DNA of 64,000 nt from Metridium senile. Its lineage: Eukaryota; Cnidaria; Anthozoa; Actiniaria; Metridiidae. The stretch is taken from NCBI GenBank assembly GCA_949775045.1, contig OX459108.1, positions 5,397,961-5,461,960 on the forward strand, in the 5' to 3' direction. The notes below the pieces were generated by a model that saw only the letters and a program-made list of their open reading frames with translations, had not been told where the DNA came from and made no database searches. Positions 58,135 to 64,000 of the stretch are shown in pieces. Numbering within the stretch: position 1 is the stretch's first letter; each line of letters starts with the position of its first letter. A program made the translations under genes and the position numbers.

Positions 58135-58363
58135 AAAATATTTAAATCGCTTTGAAATTTAGAGGTGTACTTGCAAATATAGTGAAGAAGCCATTAAATT
58201 ACAGTCGTTGTGAAAACGAAGCTAATTTACAAACTGTTTTAATACGTTTTTGACATCGTAGTACAATTATATGAATGAAAATTCGGACAAAAATGTAACA
58301 TAATACTTAAAAAGTGCAAATGTCCATATGTCAATTTTCAAAATTACAAAAAAAAGTCAAAAT

Positions 58364-58738
58364 TCAGTTCTCAATCTTCGTCGTCTGATTCAAAGACATA
58401 GCGACGCTTCTTTTCGGCTGACTTATACAGAAGTATTGTACTTTTTTCTGGCTTTTATGTAGAAATTTGACAAATAACTGAAGTTCCTGTGGAGGAATGT
58501 TCTCTACGTCTCTGTTCTCATTATATTCTGATTGAATAAAGCGCTTGAAGGCGTTCATGTCGTATTTTGTTTTGTTGACTGTGTTTGTTTTTTGCTGTTC
58601 CTGTATGTATTGTTGTATGTCGTTGTTTCTCAAGAGACTTGACTCGAAGGTCTCTGCATGTTCAGCCAGTTCAAAGTCAGAAAACTTGTCAGGATAGTTG
58701 AATTCATCGTCGTCGTGTTCGCAATTATTATCGGCCAT
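58364..58738 (-). pseudogene. Crypton-type tyrosine recombinase: N-terminal fragment joined to a C-terminal tail
   Basis: ATG at 58738 (MADNNCEHDDDEFNYPDKFS) follows a GCGC-rich upstream zone. The frame gives an acidic head, then IQEQQKTNTVNKTKYDMNAF and SEYNENRDVENIPPQELQLF, the N-terminal helical part of Crypton/KIAA1958-like recombinases (..NT..KT..D...F......NR..E.IPP.EL). The catalytic domain is missing. After VKFLHKSQKKVQYFC the sequence in a shifted frame reads AEKKRRYVFESDDED-stop, a plausible native C-terminus. An internal deletion appears to have fused the two ends of the gene. The longer frame starting at 58951 is probably not used. Confidence 0.6.
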
Positions 58739-58959
58739 TTTGTTTGTGATTGTTTCGACCAAGTAGCGGGTCCGTACGTGTTTGTACGGAGCAGGTGAAA
58801 AAAGCCGTACGGACCCCATCGCGTGACTTTTTTTCGAAGAGCGCGCGCCGGGCAAAATACGGGTCATATAATAATAGTTTATCTCGCTCCTCTCACCATT
58901 TTGGTGCAGGTTTGAGTCCTGGCTAGCAACAGTTGTTTTCTCCGATACCACGCAAGCTT

Positions 58960-59263
58960 ATCTGCGGGTTATCCGGTTTTTCTTTCTCCGCCAAAATCAA
59001 CATGTGAATGTATAGTTTTGGTCTAAATTACTTCCTGTAGGTGTAGCGAGTCTGGCCAAGCAGGGCGTATCCTGCTAGAAGATTGAGACGTTAATTCATT
59101 ATTGGAGTTAATTCTACTACTTGGCTTGCGCGAATAAAGAAGTAAACAAAATGGCGGCGCGTTTTGCCAAACTGAAATGAAATGTTTACTAGAAAATAGA
59201 ACTCTAAAAATACAAATAGGCAACTACATTTGAAATGAAAATATTTTATTGGATTAATATAAA
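58960..59263. other. No gene seen
   Basis: A non-repetitive stretch with AAAATGGCGGCG (59148), a promoter/first-exon-like context without a following gene. Confidence 0.35.
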
Positions 59264-59887
59264 TACATAGAGGATATTACATGGGCACACGGAGATATGA
59301 ATTTTATCTTCGAGTGTTGATAAGATATCCCACGAGTGAGCGCAACGAATGAGTGGGATATCTTTTCAACACGAGAAGATAAAATTCATATCTCCAAGCG
59401 CACATGTAATGTTCTGTTTATTATATAACAGATTGAAGATTATTTTTTTTTGAAAGTTGATTGGTTGAGAGTGATATCACACATGTGTGATATCAATGAT
59501 ATCTTCATGACTAGGATAGGCTTTTTATCTAGTTGATATCACTCGCTATACCACTATATGTTATATAATAAAATTCTTTATTATATAACATATAGTGGTA
59601 TACCGAGTGATATCAACTAGATAAAAAGCCTATCCTAGTCATGAAGATATCATTGATATCGCACATGTGTGATATCACTCTCAACCAATCAACTTTCAAA
59701 AAAAAAAAAAATGTCTTCAATCTGTTATATAATAAACAGAACATTACATGTGCGCTTGGAGATATGAATTTTATCTTCTCGTGTTGAAAAGATATCCCAC
59801 TCATTCGCTGCGCTCACTCGTGGGATATCTTATCAACACTCGAAGATAAAATTCATATCTCCGTGCGCCCATGTAATATCCTCTATA
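59264..59887. mobile_element. Near-perfect 624-bp palindrome (foldback element)
   Basis: Both halves carry the same sequence in reverse complement from ATAGAGGATATTACATGGGC to the centre near 59576 (AAAATTCTTTATTATATAAC). Differences are few (for example the T/A run, and GCGCAACG versus GCGCAGCG). Each arm contains smaller hairpins. There is essentially no loop. Confidence 0.95.
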
Positions 59888-60477
59888 TATTTCCAGACTC
59901 ATTATACATTTTTTGAACACACTGACAATTGCAAAAAGCTGCTTAAATATTTTACCCTCGTTAAACAGAGTTGGTTTATTATTTATCAAGCTGTACTGTT
60001 TCTGTCGCTTCTGTTTGACAGCTTTCCAATCTTACTCAGTTAAAGTTGACAATAGTTAAAATTCTATGTATAATTATTGTTTTTAAAAACATATTTAACA
60101 CAGATAAATGCACTTAAGTACGGTGGCCCATATACGCAATGCTTGAATATATATTTTTGGGCACAAGTATGTTATAAATGAATAAAATGTTACTTCTTAG
60201 TGCACAAATATATATTTATTAAATGAAATATATTTTTAAACGCATAAACATATTTCTCAATACACAAAAGTCACTCACAGTACACGAATATATTTTCTCA
60301 ATACACAAAAGTTACTCACAGTACACGAATATATTTTCTCAATACACAAAAGTTAAGACTCGCAGTACACGAATATATTTTCGCAATGCACAAAAGTTTT
60401 AACGGAAACTGGGACCGACTCTGCACTAATAGAGGCCTGGTTTCGTTTGGGGGAAGACATATTTTGTCTTCGCAAGC

Positions 60478-60970
60478 TAGCATGTTTTGTTACAACTGTG
60501 GTGCATTAATTAATACAACATTTATTACTCAGATACTATTTCCAGAAGGGGTTCTCACAAAAGAAGATGTTGTTGTTGTTTTTGGCGAAATATCACGACA
60601 CTGAAATGTCTCTGTGAAGTCTTCAAACACAATTGTATGACATGGGACTGAAAAGAAGGCATGTATCCTACAACATTCAGATCGAAGTACGCCAGGAAAT
60701 AATTAATAATTTGAATGGCCCGGGGTGTTTGGGAGGATATCGTTCGCACTGGTATACCCTCAGATTGAAAGGCATTCAAGTACATGTAGAACGAAGCCGG
60801 CGGTAGTCGAGGTGGTTTTGTCGAGAGCTGGATCCTAAATATATAAAGAGAAGACAGTATACGAATCCTGGACCTAACTATGCGTGGCATACTGATGGGT
60901 ATGATAAACTCAAACCGTACGGTTTCCCTATACATCGATGTATAGATTACTCTGACAGTAGGATAGGATG
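60478..60970 (+). pseudogene. Transposase remnant with integrase (rve-type) DDE core
   Basis: Reading through frame breaks: MFCYNCGAL (half of a zinc ribbon), YFQKGFSQKKMLLLFLAKYH-like helix-turn-helix text, EVRQEIINNLNGPGCLGGYR, RLKGIQV, and RQYTNPGPNYAWHTDGYDKL with KPYGFPIHRCIDYSDSRIGW. The Asp in WHTDGYDKL is the first catalytic residue of an integrase-like core, and IHRCIDYSD contributes the usual ID strand. The second Asp and the Glu are lost where the inverted right arm begins. The order zinc ribbon, HTH, DDE matches IS3EU/Ginger-like animal transposases; the exact superfamily is an inference. Confidence 0.65.
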
Positions 60971-61167
60971 GATACATGCCTTCTTTTCAGTCCCCAACAT
61001 CTTCTTTTGTGAGAATCCCTTCTGGAAATAGTATCTGAGTAATTCATCGCTGGCGCGGGAATCGTTTTTTCCCCCACGATGTTTTGCCCACAGCTTGGAC
61101 AAAACGCAAATAAAAGGTGTATTAATACACCACAGCTGTAACAAAACATGCTAGCTTGCGAAGACAA
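60928..61167 (-). pseudogene. Inverted copy of the transposase N-terminus with intact zinc ribbon
   Basis: MFCYSCGVLIHLLFAFCPSC has two C-x2-C knuckles. NYSDTISRRDSHKRRC follows, or in another frame ELLRYYFQKGFSQKKML. It is the undamaged version of the segment deleted in the left arm. Confidence 0.6.
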
Positions 61168-61871
61168 AATATGGCTTCCCCTAAATGAAACCAGGCCTCT
61201 ATTAGTGCACAGTCGGTCCCAGTTGCCGGTATAACGTTTGTGTATTGAGAAAATATATTCGTGTACTGCGAGTCTTAACTTTTATGCATTGAGAAAATAT
61301 ATTCGTGTATTGTGAGTCTTAACTTTTGTGTATTGAGCAAATATATTCGTGTACTGTGAGTCTTAACTTTTGTGCATTGAGAAAATATATTCGTGTATTG
61401 TGAGTCTTAACTTTTGTGTATTGAGAAAATATATTCGTGTACTGTGAATAACTTTTGTGTATTGAGAAAATATATTCGTGTACTGTAAGTAACTTTTGTG
61501 TATTGAGAAATATGTTTATGCGTTTAAAAATATATTTCATTTAATAAATATATATTTGTGCACTAAGAAGTAACATTTTATTCATTTATAACATACTTGT
61601 GCCCAAAAATATATATTCAAGCATTGCGTATATGGGCCACCGTACTTCAGTACAATAAAATAGCGGCGACTGTATTTACTGTGTAAGCGCCGCGGTCCCG
61701 ATGTTCAAATGTTATTTCAGAACAGAATTGGAAATAGATTCTTATCAAAAGCTAAATCCTTCAGTTCAAAGTAATCATATTTCATCGCTCGCCCATTTAA
61801 ATTATTCTTATATTCGTAGTTTTGATCAGAAGGGACTGAGATCGAAGTTAAGTGAAGAGACAAATGAGATA

Positions 61872-62497
61872 AGATAATATAAGATAACTTTATTTACCCA
61901 CGGTGGGTCCTTCAGGAATAAATAATCACAATAAATCACAATAAATTATATATATTTACAAGGAAATATTAAATATATACTAAAGCTAATCTATGGCTAC
62001 AATTAAATACAATAATAGAAAATAAAAACCTGCTCTATAGGACGCCGAGCAATGATAATATTAATTGTTTCAAAATGAGTGACAACGTATTTGAGTTTTA
62101 AAGCTTGTCAGAGACGATGCTTGTCTTATTTTTAGTGGCAAATTATTCCACAGTACCGCACCGCTATAACTGAAACTTCTCTTAAAATATTCTTTATGCG
62201 GCTGCGGGACTGCTAATTTGTTTTCTGAATTTCTCAGGCTATAAGTAGAAATATCATTCCGGTTAAAACATTTGGAGTGAGATAATCTGGTCTCAGACTA
62301 TTCAAAGTTTTATACATGAAAATACATTTATCAATCTTGCGCTGATGGTCTAGTTTCTTCCAATTTAATGACCGAAATAATTCATCTTTGTCTACATCAT
62401 AGCCCGAGAAGGTAATGCAGCACGATTTTGGAGTTTCTGCTGCAGTGGTTGAAATGGGGTTGTATCAAGGCATTGTACACGGTTAGGAGTATTTCTA
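61872..62497 (-). pseudogene. LINE 3' end: reverse-transcriptase C-terminus and UTR
   Basis: Reading minus: PFQPLQQKLQNRAA, VITFSGYD-like text after a shift, then RSLNWKKLDHQRKIDKCIFM, YKTLNSLRPDYLTP, YSLRNSENKLAVPQPHKEYF, KRSFSYSGAVLWNNLPLKIR. This is the conserved end of CR1/L2/RTE-like non-LTR polymerases (..LQ..QNRAA..L.W..L..R......YK.......YL..........SFSYSGA.LWN.LP). The UTR ends CCCACCGTGGGTAAATAAAG followed by (TTATCT)n. Several frame changes. The upper end is cut by the transposon at 62498. Confidence 0.8.
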
Positions 62498-63105
62498 GCC
62501 TGCGTTACATCCGGTTTATTCCCCGTAATACCCGTCTGCGAAATAACGAACATATTCGTGTTCTGAGACCCCAAGCGAATAGCAGGAAAATATATAATAG
62601 ATGCTGATTGGCTGTTGACCTTTCAAATTCTAACGAGTCCTCCCATTGGTTCGATTACTCGCCTCAGTCTTTCCCGTTTGAGATCATGTATAATACACTG
62701 GAACCTCGAGGTTTTCCATGAAGAACGTCGGCGACGATTGGTAGGCACTGATAATTCAGTGACTTACCTGTAAGTAAATTGACAAACACATCTCCTTTCT
62801 CAAAGAAGGCTTTAACGGTTTTTTTCTGTTCCGGCAATAAACTGTCGACTTCAAACACATTTGATGCAACGCGGAAACATTCATTCCACACGCTTTCACT
62901 ATAAATATTATTTTCGTTCGACGCCATGTTAGATTTGTAAACTGGAAAGACTGAGGCGAGTAATCGAACCAATGGGAGGACTCGTTAGAATTTGAAAGGT
63001 CAACAGCCAATCAGCATCTATTATATATTTTCCTGCTATTCGCTGGGGGTCTCAGAACACGAATATGTTCGTTATTTCGCAGACGGTTATTACGGGGAAT
63101 TACCT
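62498..63105. mobile_element. TAGCCTGCG-family TIR element carrying a RecQ helicase exon
   Basis: The left end TAGCCTGCGTTACATCCGG (62498) is followed by CCCCGTAATACCCGTCTGCG. Arms 62516-62692 and 62938-63105 are near-exact inverted repeats (AACATATTCGTGTTCTGAGA is mirrored). The right terminal TAGCCTGCG stretch is missing. Each arm holds a CCAATC/TATATATTTT promoter-like zone. Between the arms lies a RecQ N-terminal segment. It has inserted into a LINE (the LINE frame runs into 62497). Confidence 0.8.
62690..62927 (-). pseudogene. RecQ-type helicase N-terminal fragment inside a TIR element
   Basis: ATG at 62927 (MASNENNIYSESVWNECFRV), then VFEVDSLLPEQKKTVKAFFE and KGDVFVNLLTG, the approach to motif I of a RecQ-like helicase (normally PTG-x-GKS). 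The codons stop at a perfect donor, ACAG|GTAAGT (62768). The bases GTAAGTCACTG read on as KSL and then, in frame, QCLPIVADVLHGKPRGSSVL, the normal next exon. So an internal deletion removed most of an intron and the start of the next exon, including the F-G-K-S of the Walker box. The fragment ends at the right arm and cannot make a helicase. Confidence 0.75.
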
Positions 63106-63129
63106 AATGCGTTTTGTTGCACTTATTCC

Positions 63130-63201
63130 AGAGGCAATTTGTTTAGATATCATAGAGGCAATTTGTTTAGATATCATAGAGGCAATTTGTTTAGATATCA
63201 T
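63130..63201. repeat. 24-bp tandem repeat, three exact copies
   Basis: AGAGGCAATTTGTTTAGATA + TCAT repeats three times without spacers, just beyond the damaged right end of the RecQ-bearing element. Confidence 0.95.
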
Positions 63202-63274
63202 AGATATATGGTTCTACCAAGTAAGTAGTAAATGGTGACATTTATTCAGTTTTTTAACCAACTTTAAATAAATC

Positions 63275-63360
63275 CCTCGAGTAAGCGCCGCCTTCGGATA
63301 AGCGCTTATTTGATGCGCGAAAAATGTAATAAGCGGTGTAGTGCTTATTCGAGTATAAAA
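63275..63360. repeat. Fragment of a CTCGARTAAGCGC-type MITE
   Basis: CTCGAGTAAGCGCCGCC and GATAAGCGCTTATTTGATGC lie opposite AGTGCTTATTCGAGTATAAA, giving a short imperfect foldback that ends TACGGTA. Confidence 0.5.
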
Positions 63361-63365
63361 TACGG

Positions 63366-63440
63366 TATTCAAAGTACATCGGGCTAACTGGGCCATGGGA
63401 CTAGCAGGGAAGCATCATGTTTACAGTTTTGTATCAAAAA
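63366..63440. repeat. Second copy of the GPCR 3' end segment
   Basis: It matches 48410-48486 in the same orientation, including the complement of the codons for DTKL and the stop. It is too short to show whether a second receptor lies beyond or a repeat spread the segment. Confidence 0.65.
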
Positions 63441-64000
63441 CGCCGCTAAACCCTTTTTGAGTTGATATTATAATATAGCTTAGATAGTACGTAAGCTCTG
63501 ATTGGTTGATTCACTCAAAAAATGAATCGCTTTCAGCTCGTGAATCAATATCTGGTAAATGAAAACTTAAAATGAAACGCCCTGGTGTCAATTAAAAATC
63601 AACAAGATATGTTTATTAGATGTAACCCTAAAATAATGAAAACACAACTTACTACTATTGCAACCCAATTGCAAGCAGATAAGTGTCCCACAATTATCTA
63701 AAATATTATCCTTTGTTAAAAGTGGACAACCAAGCTCAGTATGGGACTATGTGATTTTTAACTGGGATTTGGTCCAATTATAAACTGGGAAATGGGATTC
63801 GGATCCCCCCCCCCCCCCCTTTCAGGATCCTCACTATAGTTGTAAACATAATGATTAATGACAAATTAATTTGCGACTTGACAGTATATGCTTTTGCTAA
63901 CAGCTATGTTCTTATGTCGTGGGGTATGGAAAATGTCAAATGTTTACATACAGATTGTATTTCACAGTGCATTTTAAAATACAATACATTAATATAGCTA
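63441..64000. other. No gene seen; poly-C tract at 63805-63819
   Basis: A short inverted pair (TTGGTTGATTCAC / GTGAATCAATA) lies at 63500-63550. The 15-C run follows GGAT and precedes TTTCAGGATCC. Confidence 0.45.

Larger units (their letters stand above)
60113..61648. mobile_element. Self-inverted DNA transposon with minisatellite arms
   Basis: AAGTACGGTGGCCCATATAC and its complement bound arms of about 460 bases (to about 60575) and 660 bases (from about 60990). Each arm has unique end sequence, then a roughly 40-50-bp minisatellite (CAATACACAAAAGTT / GTACACGAATATATTTT units, about five copies left, eight right), then the 5' part of a transposase gene. The left copy has lost about 80 bases of the zinc-ribbon segment. 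The middle encodes a DDE integrase fragment on the plus strand. Confidence 0.85.

Noticed and set aside
58890..58930. GGTTTGAGTCC resembling a tRNA B box
   Set aside because: No A box or foldable cloverleaf upstream.
61319..61540. Frame with repeated IHKSYSQYTNIF units
   Set aside because: It is the translated minisatellite of the transposon arm.
63130..63201. Three exact 24-bp repeats considered as CRISPR
   Set aside because: There are no spacers and no cas genes, and the DNA is animal.

Overview
This is nuclear DNA of an animal, most likely a cnidarian and probably an anthozoan. The DNA is AT-rich. Genes are split by short introns with GT..AG borders. Several decayed mobile-element proteins have arrangements I associate with coral and sea-anemone genomes: THAP plus transposase, DIRS reverse transcriptase, Penelope GIY-YIG endonuclease, Helitron Pif1 helicase with RPA-like proteins, and RecQ-like helicase fragments. 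The taxon is an inference from family knowledge. There is no bacterial operon structure, rRNA or CRISPR array.

Layout. 0-2 kb: a two-exon plus-strand gene (C2H2 finger plus unknown domain, 242 aa) behind a small foldback. 2.3-4.7 kb: foldback repeats, an (AAT)n tract and an 800-bp higher-order AT satellite. 4.7-14.7 kb: the best gene of the window, on the minus strand. I assembled 15 exons in compatible phases (about 1466 aa). They join an unknown N-terminal region, a transposase-like RNase-H core and a C-terminal Ulp1/SENP-type cysteine protease. One exon carries a 1-nt frameshift in a homopolymer. 15.3-17.7 kb: a decayed THAP-transposase gene holding a 700-bp palindrome. 18.6-22.3 kb: a 3.8-kb DNA transposon with ~950-bp terminal inverted repeats and a TTAA target duplication. 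23.7-25.9 kb: a decayed DIRS retrotransposon. 26-27.3 kb: a MULE-type transposase relic beside a RecQ-helicase C-terminal relic. 27.5-29.1 kb: a 1.3-kb TIR element with an 8-bp target duplication nested inside an older MITE. 29.9-32.9 kb: a HECT ubiquitin-ligase (G2E3-like) pseudogene with a 5'-truncated LINE inserted in a coding exon between perfect 15-bp duplications. 35.7-42.3 kb: Helitron-type Pif1 helicase remnants and two RPA-like gene remnants. 48.5-49.4 kb: a class-A GPCR with one frame break. 49.5-64 kb: mainly foldback elements, a Penelope GIY-YIG fragment, a tyrosine-recombinase (Crypton-type) N-terminal fragment, a self-inverted transposon with zinc-ribbon and DDE-integrase pieces, a LINE 3' end, and a TIR element holding the first exon of a RecQ-like helicase.

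How the parts relate. Three loci (20.7, 27.6 and 62.5 kb) share the terminal motif TAGCCTGCG followed by CCGTAATA/GTCTGCGAA-type sequence. One copy carries RecQ exon 1. Another sits a few hundred bases from a RecQ C-terminus and a MULE transposase relic in the same orientation. My leading hypothesis for a new system is a MULE-like DNA transposon whose autonomous form carries its own RecQ-type helicase. The second candidate is the transposase-Ulp1 fusion gene, which looks domesticated or recently active. Nothing was searched or aligned by software. Exon borders come from reading splice consensus and phase by eye.
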